From Candidatus Hydrogenedentota bacterium (GTDB lineage: Bacteria > Hydrogenedentota > Hydrogenedentia > Hydrogenedentales > SLHB01), in assembly GCA_029262095.1 (NCBI GenBank), contig JAJDAB010000268.1, positions 1 to 13,097 of the forward strand: a DNA stretch of 13,097 nt, given 5' to 3'. Below the pieces are notes generated by a model. The model did no database searches and was not told where the DNA came from. It was given only the letters and a program-made list of their open reading frames with translations. Shown here piece by piece: positions 1 through 6,297 of this stretch; position 1 is the stretch's first letter, and every line of letters starts with the position of its first letter. Both the position numbers and the translations under genes were made by a program.

Positions 1-2
1 AT

Positions 3-74
3 TCTGGGCCTGATCTAAGCCGTGTCGAGGAAGCTGTACAGACGTTCGTCGCGAAGAAGGTGAGCCTAGCCTAG
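3..74 (+). CDS. C-terminal tail of an unidentified upstream gene (partial)
   Basis: Frame 3 is open from the left edge to a TAG at 72-74 and gives about 23 residues ending in VQTFVAKKVSLA. The mix of charged and hydrophobic residues looks like a C-terminal helix of a soluble protein. The other two + frames stop within the first 20 bases. It ends 28 bases before the cupin ATG, so it is probably the preceding gene of the same operon. The piece is too short to assign a family. That it is coding at all is an inference from frame openness and spacing. Confidence 0.5.
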   Translation, partial: SGPDLSRVEEAVQTFVAKKVSLA

Positions 75-102
75 GGGTTTCCTTTGCCCCTGTATCGCAA
101 GA

Positions 103-588
103 ATGAGCCCGTCCTGCCAAGAATGTGGGCTCCCCGCAGCAATTACTCTGAGCAAGACTGCTTACGCCGGTCGCGTTGCGGAGCTGGTGTATCCCGTCAA
201 CCAAGGATTCTTTGCCATGACCGTTTATAAACAACCCAAATCGTACCATTTCGCTCCGGATGCTCCGGTAGAAAAACATTTTCACGACTATGACGAGACC
301 TGGGTTGTCACCAAAGGGCGATGTCTTGCGTTTATGGTCGACCAAGATGGACGCCGCGAAGAATTCGTCCTAGAAGCAGGCGACATCTGGATGGTGGAGG
401 CTGGGGTCGAACATGGATTTGATTCGCTCGGCGACAAAGGCGTAGATATTTTCCCATTTCCAGGTTCGTTGCCTGAGGGCTGTCACGATCCCGGACACTA
501 CTACATGGAGAAGGAAGGCTACATTCCACGGCTGACCGTGGAGAAAACGCCGACCGATCGCTACGAAAAAGACACTAGCCATGCGTAA
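103..588 (+). CDS. Small cupin-domain protein
   Basis: This is a 161-residue single-domain cupin, a beta barrel that usually holds one metal ion. Cupin motif 1 is visible as H59-F60-H61, then E65 and G72 (HFHDYDETWVVTKG). Motif 2 is visible as G93...H104 (GDIWMVEAGVEH). The three His and one Glu expected to bind metal are therefore all present. In the family such proteins can be isomerases, dioxygenases, epimerases or simple sugar or acid binders, and nothing here fixes the substrate. ATG 103 has no clear Shine-Dalgarno. ATG 217 (Met39) has AAGGA at 203-207 and would give a 123-residue protein, closer to the usual length of short cupins, so the start is uncertain. The gene overlaps the next one by 8 bases, which ties it to the dehydrogenase operon. 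There is no signal peptide, so it is probably cytoplasmic. Confidence 0.9.
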   Translation: MSPSCQECGLPAAITLSKTAYAGRVAELVYPVNQGFFAMTVYKQPKSYHFAPDAPVEKHFHDYDETWVVTKGRCLAFMVDQDGRREEFVLEAGDIWMVEAGVEHGFDSLGDKGVDIFPFPGSLPEGCHDPGHYYMEKEGYIPRLTVEKTPTDRYEKDTSHA

Positions 589-1558
589 CATCGCGATCGA
601 ATATCCGGAACGATCGAAGACTCAACTTGTCGACATTGGTCCGCCGCCCGATCCAAAGCCTTCAGAGATACTCATCGAGACGCAATTTTCCGGTCTGACA
701 AACGGTACGGAACGGCACGCTCTACTTGGCGAGCACCTCTGGGATTCAATGTTCCCTTCCCGTCACGGCTATCAACATGTTGGTCGGGTCCGCGCGATTG
801 GTAGTCAGGTCGATCAAGTCCATGTGGACGACCATGTCTTCGTAGGGCGATACGTCGGCCACCACGGTTGGCTGCTGCAAGACGTAGAGCCCTGTACGCC
901 AATCGCAGCAGCGCTTCCGCAATCTATCGTGCTACCCGAAGGCATTGACTTCAAGGATTGCGCTCTGTTGGGTGTTGCCGGCGTTGCGCTGCGCGGCATT
1001 CGCCGCTTTCGGGTAGCGCCGGGTGATCGCGTTTGGATCGTTGGGCTGGGTGTCATTGGCCAATTCGCAGCACAAGCGGCCAGAGCGTTTGGCGCGCATG
1101 TGACGGTTTCGGATGTCGATTCAGAACGGCTCGCTATCGCCAAAGAGTCCGGTGCGCACACGATAATGAACGCACGGGACGCAGATTACTGGGAACGACT
1201 TCAAGAGATCGGTCCGTTCGATCGCGTGATTGACTGCAGCGGTGTCGATAGCCTATTGCAAGGTATCTTCAAACACGGACTATTGAAACATCGATCAGTC
1301 GTCGGGCTGTTGGCGGTTCGATCGGAAACACAGTTTCACTGGTCCATGCTTCACACGCTTGAGGCCTCGATCGAAGTATCGTGCCATTTCGACCATAGCG
1401 ATTTGCAACTGCTGATCCACTTCTTGCGAACCGGCCTACTAAACGTAAAGCCCATCATTTCCCATTTCGTTCCCATTGAAGATGCCGTAAGTGCCTACGA
1501 GACGTTGCGCGATAATCCAAACGAACTTCTAGGAGTTGTATTCGATTGGACGGGGTAG
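581..1558 (+). CDS. Zinc-type medium-chain (MDR) dehydrogenase
   Basis: This is a 325-residue member of the medium-chain dehydrogenase/reductase superfamily (alcohol or polyol dehydrogenase-like). The N-terminal GroES-like half carries GHEH-region equivalents: SGLTNGTE at 37-44 and RHGYQHVGRVRAIG at 61-74. The Rossmann half begins at about 147 with GLGVIG (155-160), the NAD(P)-binding glycine motif. D178 at the end of the second strand suggests NAD rather than NADP. The Cys normally found at the catalytic zinc site after the first strands is replaced here (FSGLTNGTE), and there is no cluster of four Cys for a structural zinc. Metal dependence is therefore doubtful, and the call to the zinc-type branch rests on fold similarity. 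It likely oxidises or reduces a hydroxyl/keto group on the pathway substrate. It overlaps the cupin upstream by 8 bases and the UPF0261 gene downstream by 13 bases, so it sits inside the operon. Confidence 0.88.
   Translation: MRNIAIEYPERSKTQLVDIGPPPDPKPSEILIETQFSGLTNGTERHALLGEHLWDSMFPSRHGYQHVGRVRAIGSQVDQVHVDDHVFVGRYVGHHGWLLQDVEPCTPIAAALPQSIVLPEGIDFKDCALLGVAGVALRGIRRFRVAPGDRVWIVGLGVIGQFAAQAARAFGAHVTVSDVDSERLAIAKESGAHTIMNARDADYWERLQEIGPFDRVIDCSGVDSLLQGIFKHGLLKHRSVVGLLAVRSETQFHWSMLHTLEASIEVSCHFDHSDLQLLIHFLRTGLLNVKPIISHFVPIEDAVSAYETLRDNPNELLGVVFDWTG
1531..1535 (+). promoter_or_regulatory. Shine-Dalgarno selecting a TTG start
   Basis: AGGAG lies 10 bases upstream of TTG 1546, inside the end of the dehydrogenase gene. 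It supports the TTG over the internal ATG at 1573, which would cut into the conserved MIGTFDTKG opening strand of the UPF0261 family. Confidence 0.65.
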
Positions 1559-2790
1559 GCAAATCCGTTTTGATGATAGGGACTTTCGATACGAAAGGAC
1601 TGGAATTCGAATTTCTGCGAGATCAGATTCTTACTCATGGATTTCGAGTTCTCGCGATGAACGTAGGCGTGATGGAAGCAAAGACTCGGTTCCCAATTCA
1701 GATAGAAGCGGATACGGTCGCTCGCAAAGGAAACTCGGATCTACAACAACTACGCGCGGATGCAGACCGAGGCGCCTCAATGAAAGTGATGGCGGCCGGC
1801 GCGGCCGTAGCGGTGAAGGACTTACTGGACGCAGAGGGGTTTGATGCCGTCATCGGTATGGGGGGTACCGGTGGTACATCAGTCATCACCAGTGCGATGC
1901 GATCTCTACCCGTGGGCATGCCCAAAATATGCGTAACAACCGCAGCTTCGGGCGACGTATCGATGTATGTTGGTGCCAGCGACATTATTCTCTTCCCTGC
2001 CATCGCGGATGTATCAGGAATTAACCGAATCACTCGGAGAGTGTTCACTCAGGCAGCGGGCGCCGTATGCGGCATGTCCAATTGTGTTTCAGCATCAGCC
2101 GAATCTGATCGGCCAATAGTCGCCGCCTCTATGTTTGGCAATACCACCGCGTGCGTTGAGTACTGCTCGGGCAAATTGTCTGTATTGGGTTTTGAAGTGT
2201 TGGTATTTCATGCTACCGGAGCGGGTGGTCGATCTATGGAATCGCTCGTATGTGGTGGATCCGTCGAGGCGGTGCTCGACATTACAACGACGGAATGGGC
2301 AGACGAGATATGCGACGGCGTCTTTTCAGCGGGCCCCGATCGGTTGAGTGCTCCAGGTCGTAACGGCATTCCTCATCTCATCGTGCCGGGCTGCGTGGAC
2401 ATGGTGAACTTTGGTCCGGTGGACACAGTTCCGCAACGTTATGTCGATGATAAAAGACTGTTCTACGAGTGGAACCCGTCCGTAACCCTCATGCGAACGA
2501 ATGAAGCTGAAAACCGGCATCTGGGTCGAATCTTTGCCGAGAAAGCAAATGCGGCAACGGCCCCGGTGGCGATTCTATTGCCGTTGCGTGGCGTGTCATT
2601 GCTTGGGGCGGAAGGCCAGCCATTCCACAGTCCGGAGGCTGATGCGGCCCTATTTGATGCGTTAAAGGCGACTATCAATGCCGAAATTCCCATGGTCGAG
2701 GTCGACTGCAACATCAACGACACTGAATTCTGTGATACAGCCGTTGACATGTTGATGGGATTGATGAACAAGGCCGAGCCGGCCACATAG
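1546..2790 (+). CDS. Tm-1-like ATP-binding (UPF0261) family protein
   Basis: This 414-residue protein matches the full length expected for the UPF0261 / Tm-1-like ATP-binding family. Family hallmarks seen are GTFDTKG (12-18), a glycine-rich GMGGTGGTS (104-112), TTAASGDV (131-138), VSGIN (156-160), FGNTT (197-201), FHATGAGG (221-228) and PGCVDMVNFG (281-290). In plants the homologous region is the N-terminal half of tomato Tm-1, an inhibitor of tobamovirus RNA replication whose structure binds ATP. The bacterial function is not established. Translation starts at TTG with a good AGGAG. The start lies inside the upstream gene, which makes translational coupling likely. A TIM-barrel protein corresponding to the other half of Tm-1-type fusions is encoded two genes downstream, so the two products probably work on the same substrate or as a complex (inference). 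No signal peptide is seen, so it is probably cytoplasmic. Confidence 0.93.
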   Translation: MDGVGKSVLMIGTFDTKGLEFEFLRDQILTHGFRVLAMNVGVMEAKTRFPIQIEADTVARKGNSDLQQLRADADRGASMKVMAAGAAVAVKDLLDAEGFDAVIGMGGTGGTSVITSAMRSLPVGMPKICVTTAASGDVSMYVGASDIILFPAIADVSGINRITRRVFTQAAGAVCGMSNCVSASAESDRPIVAASMFGNTTACVEYCSGKLSVLGFEVLVFHATGAGGRSMESLVCGGSVEAVLDITTTEWADEICDGVFSAGPDRLSAPGRNGIPHLIVPGCVDMVNFGPVDTVPQRYVDDKRLFYEWNPSVTLMRTNEAENRHLGRIFAEKANAATAPVAILLPLRGVSLLGAEGQPFHSPEADAALFDALKATINAEIPMVEVDCNINDTEFCDTAVDMLMGLMNKAEPAT

Positions 2791-2797
2791 CCCGGCT
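2777..2797 (+). other. Small hairpin across the UPF0261 stop codon
   Basis: AGCCGG (2777-2782) and CCGGCT (2792-2797) form a perfect 6-bp GC-rich stem with a 9-base loop. The stem encloses the TAG stop and ends 5 bases before the next gene's Shine-Dalgarno. It could act as a mild translational or mRNA-stability element between the two cistrons. There is no U-tract, so it is not a classic terminator. It may also be chance. Confidence 0.3.
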
Positions 2798-2801
2798 AGA
2801 T

Positions 2802-2805
2802 GGAG
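2802..2805 (+). promoter_or_regulatory. Shine-Dalgarno for the Dabb gene (TTG start)
   Basis: GGAG lies 7 bases upstream of TTG 2813. The nearby ATG at 2800 runs into TGA after three codons, so TTG is the sensible start. Confidence 0.65.
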
Positions 2806-2812
2806 AACTGAA

Positions 2813-3142
2813 TTGGACGGTTCTGTAAAACACGTCGTGATGTTTCGATTCAAAGCTGATACGGATGAAAAGAAGATTGCCGAACTCATTCGAGGCTACG
2901 AGTCACTCCCGAAAAAAATTGAGCATATGAAGCAGTTTGAATGGGGTGCAGACATGAGTGTGGAGAATTTACACGAGGGTTTCACCCACTGCTTCATCAC
3001 AACCTTCGCGGACGTCGCGGGACGGGACGCCTATATTCCCCACGAAGCTCATCATGCTTACGTCGAACAGCTATTGCCGTATCTGGAAAAAATTCTCGTC
3101 GTCGACTTTCATCCGAATGAACGCGTGTCGTCGCGGACATGA
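2813..3142 (+). CDS. Dabb-family (stress-responsive alpha/beta-barrel) protein
   Basis: This 109-residue protein has the single-domain Dabb (dimeric A/B barrel) layout. The opening strand is VKHVVMFRFK (5-14) with the conserved His7. An amphipathic helix follows at about 18-38, then FEWGADMS (42-49), FTHCFITTFAD (57-67), YIPHEAHHAYVE (74-85) and the closing strand VVDF (97-100). Dabb proteins fold as homodimeric barrels. Plant members range from stress-induced proteins to polyketide cyclases such as olivetolic acid cyclase, and bacterial members often sit in sugar or aromatic catabolic operons. The gene starts at TTG with GGAG upstream, 22 bases after UPF0261. Its TGA overlaps the next ATG (ATGA at 3139-3142), so the TIM-barrel gene is translationally coupled to it. 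Its role as a small enzyme or partner in the same pathway is inference. Confidence 0.9.
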   Translation: MDGSVKHVVMFRFKADTDEKKIAELIRGYESLPKKIEHMKQFEWGADMSVENLHEGFTHCFITTFADVAGRDAYIPHEAHHAYVEQLLPYLEKILVVDFHPNERVSSRT

Positions 3143-3981
3143 CGTACACGCGAGACGAAGTCGTTCGTCGACTACGAAATCGAATTGCGAATTCCGAGCC
3201 TATTATTGGTGCCGGAGCTGGCACGGGGCTCAGTGCAAAGTGCGAGGAGGCTGGCGGTGTCGATCTGATCGTCATCTACAATTCTGGCCGATTCCGAATG
3301 GCCGGTCGTGGCTCACTGGCCGGTTGCATGCCCTATGGCGATGCGAATCAAATCGTGAAAGAAATGGCGGGGGAAGTTTTGACCGTCGTGAATACGACTC
3401 CTGTATTGGCCGGTGTGTGCGGCACGGACCCGTTTCGACAGATGCCTCTGTTCCTGCAGGAGCTTCAAACGATGGGATTCGCGGGTGTACAAAACTTTCC
3501 GACTGTAGGCCTTTGTGACGGATTGTTTCGGGCGAATCTGGAAGAAACAGGAATGGGATATGCCTCTGAGGTAGACATGATTCGCGTGGCTCACGAGTTG
3601 GAGTTGTTCACGTCTCCTTATGCGTTCAACGTGGATGAATCCGAACAAATGGCGGACGCGGGTGCCGATATTGTGGTGGCGCACATGGGACTTACAACAA
3701 AGGGGAGTATCGGGGGGCACTCGGCCCGGAGTATCGATGAATGCGTGGCCGCAATTCAGGCGATTTCCGACGCAGTTCACGGCGTGAACGCTGAAGCGAT
3801 GGTCCTGTGCCATGGTGGCCCGATTTCGATGCCGGATGATGCGGCCTATGTGCTTCAGAGGACCAGCGGTGTGGATGGATTCTACGGTGCGTCGAGTATA
3901 GAAAGAATTCCCGTGGAATCCGCGATCAGGGATCAAATTTTGGCGTTTAGATCAATCGGTCTCTCCCGCAAAGCGAAGTAG
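3139..3981 (+). CDS. Phosphoenolpyruvate-hydrolase-family TIM-barrel protein (Tm-1 C-terminal-half type)
   Basis: This 280-residue protein is close to the usual single-domain length of the TIM-barrel family annotated as phosphoenolpyruvate hydrolase-like. Family motifs are clear: PIIGAGAGTGLSAK (21-34), YNSGRFRMAGRGSLAG (47-62), PVLAGVCGTDPF (88-99), GVQNFPTVGLCDG (116-128), HMGLTTKGSIGG (182-193), CHGGPI (224-229) and GFYGASSIERIPVE (247-260). Strand-ending glycines and the late phosphate-binding-type GASS fit a (beta/alpha)8 barrel. In plant Tm-1 and in fungal homologues this barrel is fused behind a UPF0261 region. Here it is a separate gene coupled to Dabb by a 4-base ATGA overlap. The PEP hydrolase name is a family label, and the actual reaction is not known to me. 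It is the last gene of the operon, and a hairpin follows before the convergent pilin gene. Confidence 0.93.
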   Translation: MTYTRDEVVRRLRNRIANSEPIIGAGAGTGLSAKCEEAGGVDLIVIYNSGRFRMAGRGSLAGCMPYGDANQIVKEMAGEVLTVVNTTPVLAGVCGTDPFRQMPLFLQELQTMGFAGVQNFPTVGLCDGLFRANLEETGMGYASEVDMIRVAHELELFTSPYAFNVDESEQMADAGADIVVAHMGLTTKGSIGGHSARSIDECVAAIQAISDAVHGVNAEAMVLCHGGPISMPDDAAYVLQRTSGVDGFYGASSIERIPVESAIRDQILAFRSIGLSRKAK

Positions 3982-4168
3982 GCTCACTACGACTCCTTCC
4001 TTTTCCTTTCCCAATTTAAACTTCGCCAGACTATCGCACTCCAGGACGCATCGGTTAGGGTAGGTTAGTCTGATTTTGTTGTGGAGAATGTTTGCACTTG
4101 ATGACGTTGAATTCGCTGAAATCCAGGACGGTGTCTCAGCTTCTGGTGCCGCGTGAGTTTTTACGCTC

Positions 4169-4209
4169 GTGGGGTTGCCGGACGCGAATTGCGTGTGCGG
4201 CAACCCCAC
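4169..4209. terminator. Strong hairpin between two convergent genes (possible bidirectional terminator)
   Basis: GTGGGGTTGCCG (4169-4180) and CGGCAACCCCAC (4198-4209) are perfect 12-bp inverted arms. Inside the 17-base loop ACGC (4182-4185) pairs again with GCGT (4191-4194), and outside, past a one-base bulge, CTC pairs with GAG. It lies between the operon's last stop (3981) and the pilin stop (4237), the right place to end transcription from both sides. Neither side shows a proper T-run directly after the stem, so termination by this hairpin alone is uncertain. An mRNA 3'-end stabiliser or a dispersed palindromic element are alternatives. Confidence 0.55.
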
Positions 4210-4234
4210 TGAGGCGAATTTCAAAACGGATCGG

Positions 4235-5248
4235 CTAGCGATTAGCCAATCCACCCACCGCGATCGCCACACATTCCGTGTATGGGAAGTCGCCTGGATA
4301 ACGCTTGAACTGAACGTGCCCGTCCATATAAAGGACATTGCCTCCACCGGGGACATGGTTGAAATCTGCAACGACGGTCTTCGCGAAATCTGCCATTAGA
4401 AAGACCTCGCTCTGGGCCAATGATGTGGAAGCCGGATTGTTGATATCCGTGATAAGAAATCGCTCCACACCCTCTCTGAGATAAAACAACGTATCGCCGG
4501 TTCGGTTCCACGTGGCCGGGTTGTTAATATCGCCACGGGACCCAGATCCCGTGCCCAGATTTTGCGCAAGAAGCCCGTCGGCCAGATTAAAGCTATCGTG
4601 AAGATTCCCAATGTCGAGCGCACCGTTTAGGATTGCATTGATAAAATTGCTTTGCGATGCGGATACGACATCTGAACCGCAAGCGTCAGGTGTGCCTAGG
4701 AAATCGACGTCATCTACAAATACCCACGAAAAGTACATGTAGGGCAATTGTCGCTGATTGCTGGCAGTAGTGGTGTCACCAGCTTCACTACCTTCGATTT
4801 CGCATGGGTAGAAATCTCGATTTCCTGCGCCTGACGTGGATACAAATCGGCCCTGCGCTCCGTCATATACCTGCACAAGATCATCCGCGCCATCGAAATA
4901 GGTTGCGGGGTTATCACCTAGCGAACTGGACGGGCAAAGGAGAATTGCAGGATCGGTTAAATATTCCGGATAGATGAAGAATCCATTCGGTGCCGCCTGT
5001 GTATCGAGGTTTCCTGCACAATCATAGTAATGCAACGGAGGATACTTTTCGCCTGACGATTCGTTCGAGTACATCTTAAACACAAGGCCGAGTTGCTTAA
5101 GATTGTTTTGACAGCTGGCCCGTCGCGCCGCTTCTCTTGCTCTGGCCAGTGCGGGCAAAAGAATCGCAGCCAAAATACCGATAATAGCTATTACCACTAG
5201 TAGTTCGATGAGCGTAAACCCTTTCCTTGATTTCGTTGCCTGTAACAT
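4235..5248 (-). CDS. Type II secretion/pilin-like protein with prepilin leader and H-x10-DG motif
   Basis: This is a 337-residue pseudopilin. It opens with a short basic leader MLQATKSRKG, then the prepilin peptidase site G10|F11 with Glu at mature position 5 (FTLIE). A hydrophobic helix runs to about residue 34, followed by ALARAREAARRASCQNNLKQLG, typical of PVC-group pseudopilins. The C-terminal part contains FNHVPGGGNVLYMDGHV, with His298 and Asp309-Gly310, the signature of the family often called prepilin-type processing-associated H-X9-DG (one residue longer here). Such proteins are inserted in the inner membrane, cleaved and N-methylated. Members occur in large numbers per genome and are thought to form type II secretion or pilus-like fibres. 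The start at 5248 is preferred over an ATG 36 bases upstream because AAGGAG sits 7 bases before it and because it leaves a normal 10-residue leader. No secretion machinery genes lie next to it, so it is an orphan copy. Confidence 0.95.
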   Translation of the reverse strand: MLQATKSRKGFTLIELLVVIAIIGILAAILLPALARAREAARRASCQNNLKQLGLVFKMYSNESSGEKYPPLHYYDCAGNLDTQAAPNGFFIYPEYLTDPAILLCPSSSLGDNPATYFDGADDLVQVYDGAQGRFVSTSGAGNRDFYPCEIEGSEAGDTTTASNQRQLPYMYFSWVFVDDVDFLGTPDACGSDVVSASQSNFINAILNGALDIGNLHDSFNLADGLLAQNLGTGSGSRGDINNPATWNRTGDTLFYLREGVERFLITDINNPASTSLAQSEVFLMADFAKTVVADFNHVPGGGNVLYMDGHVQFKRYPGDFPYTECVAIAVGGLANR

Positions 5249-5255
5249 TTCAAGT

Positions 5256-5261
5256 CTCCTT
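5256..5261 (-). promoter_or_regulatory. Shine-Dalgarno of the pilin gene
   Basis: On the minus strand AAGGAG lies 7 bases before the ATG at 5248. It decides for this start against the upstream ATG at 5284, which lies before the site and would add 12 unneeded residues to the leader. Confidence 0.75.
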
Positions 5262-5284
5262 GTGTATTGAACTACGGTGGCCAC

Positions 5285-5300
5285 TAGCAGCCTAGCAGCC
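5285..5300. repeat. Tandem 8-bp repeat TAGCAGCC, with a third copy nearby
   Basis: TAGCAGCC occurs twice head to tail just upstream of the pilin gene. The 10-mer CCTAGCAGCC (5291-5300) recurs at 5493-5502, about 200 bases away in the same gap. They could be protein-binding boxes or simple slippage. No known consensus is recognised. Confidence 0.4.
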
Positions 5301-5303
5301 TCG

Positions 5304-5319
5304 ATTCGCGGTCGCGAAT
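5304..5319. promoter_or_regulatory. 16-bp palindrome upstream of the pilin gene (possible operator or 5'UTR hairpin)
   Basis: ATTCGCG-GT-CGCGAAT is a perfect 7-bp inverted repeat with a 2-base centre, 55 bases upstream of the pilin start. Its size and symmetry fit a dimeric regulator site. No convincing promoter boxes were found around it, so the role is inferred only from symmetry and position. Confidence 0.4.
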
Positions 5320-5636
5320 ATCCGCGGGTTCACTCGTTTTCTCTTGCGATTTCCATGTACGTTCTGCAACTAGTTCTCGACTCCTTCACCGTTGAACTCC
5401 CATGCCGGCTTGAGACGCGAGCACGAAACGCGATCGTGAGCTGCGGCGCACATCGCTGTCACTCCGGGCCATTAAACTTCAAGGAACCGTTACCTAGCAG
5501 CCTGACGTTGATTTAAGCAGGTGTATCCGTCCGCTGACGCACTATTTTCTTAGACGTGCTTGAAAACATGCCAAGATCGAGTTCGGATTCGGGCTACGTG
5601 CGGCGTTGAGGGGGCGGAATTGTAGCCGCCTCAGTT

Positions 5637-5699
5637 CGAGTATGATTTTCGAGAGTAGGGCTTGCAGAGTGCCGACGCAGATCGCGTTTATCATACTCG
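5637..5699. repeat. 10-bp inverted repeat with 43-base spacer
   Basis: CGAGTATGAT (5637-5646) is the exact reverse complement of ATCATACTCG (5690-5699). The arms could close a large stem-loop in a transcript. Just left of it, GGCGG (5613-5617) and CCGCC (5626-5630) form a second short stem. No flanking target duplication or transposase is seen, so a mobile element is not supported. Confidence 0.4.
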
Positions 5700-6164
5700 C
5701 GGAAGCTGTAGGTCGAGGGATGAGTGGTGCAAAATTGTAGACGGCGAATGTCGAGTGGGAACTCTGAAGATTGTAATTTGATATCAGCAGGGTGGGGGAT
5801 AGGACAGGTCATCGGGCGGGCTCAACGACGAATGCGACATTGAATCACATGGCTGTCCCTCCCGAAGACTCGTACTATTTGAAATGTAACAACTTAGCGC
5901 AATGCCTCGCGGCGGAAGAATTGGCGTAGTCGATATTCACCTGTTACGCTCGCCTTTTCTTTTCCGCCTGCCCGTCCCGAATATTGATCCGCCTTTGTTT
6001 TCAGGACGAACAGGATAGTCACTCCGTTCCTCCGGAAACCGGTCGAGAGTCAACCAATGCCAAAGTCTAACAGACCACACCTGTCATCATGACGCTAGTC
6101 TCACAATAGCGAGGCGCTGGGTGTAAATCTGTGTAGCCAGTTGCTAACACGAATCAGAAAGTAC

Positions 6165-6192
6165 TTTACAAATCGTTGTAATTTGGTAGTAT
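6165..6192 (+). promoter_or_regulatory. Sigma70-like promoter with overlapping palindrome
   Basis: TTTACA (6165-6170, five of six to TTGACA) and TAGTAT (6187-6192, four of six to TATAAT) are separated by 16 bases. Transcription would start near 6199, giving an untranslated leader of about 108 bases before TTG 6307. TTACAA-ATCG-TTGTAA (6166-6181) is a perfect 6-bp inverted repeat lying over the -35 box and spacer, where a bound repressor would block polymerase. Both calls are by eye. Confidence 0.4.
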
Positions 6193-6286
6193 GCGGATTA
6201 TGTCGCCAAGGTTGCAGGCTGGCGGGAACTCTTGGGGCGAGGTTTCCCGTGGGCGGGCGCATGAACGGTTCGAGTAGTTTGGCTGC

Positions 6287-6297
6287 GGGGAGGGAGG
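6287..6297 (+). promoter_or_regulatory. Purine-rich ribosome-binding site for the giant protein
   Basis: GGGGAGGGAGG lies 9 bases upstream of TTG 6307. It is the strongest Shine-Dalgarno-like tract in the neighbourhood and supports the TTG start, which leaves the hydrophobic export signal in the protein. The first ATG in frame (6400) lies after that signal and has no such tract. Confidence 0.6.

Noticed and set aside
73..91. Possible terminator AGGGG...CCCCT after the first partial gene
   Set aside because: The stem is only 5 bp with a 9-base loop and no following T-run. The close spacing to the cupin gene suggests read-through.
3313..3936. Reverse-strand open frame of 207 codons
   Set aside because: It lies entirely inside the strongly conserved TIM-barrel gene and gives an unrecognisable His/Arg-rich product.
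3952..4371. Reverse-strand open frame of 139 codons
   Set aside because: Its first part overlaps the pilin C-terminus in another frame, it crosses the terminator hairpin, and the product is not recognisable.
5637..5699. Inverted repeat as insertion-sequence ends
   Set aside because: The interior is only 43 bases, with no transposase remnant and no flanking direct repeats.
5594..5812. Reverse-strand open frame of 72 codons in the intergenic gap
   Set aside because: It has no ribosome site, and its Arg/Pro/Ser-rich sequence is without domains. It spans the inverted repeat, so a structured non-coding stretch is more likely.
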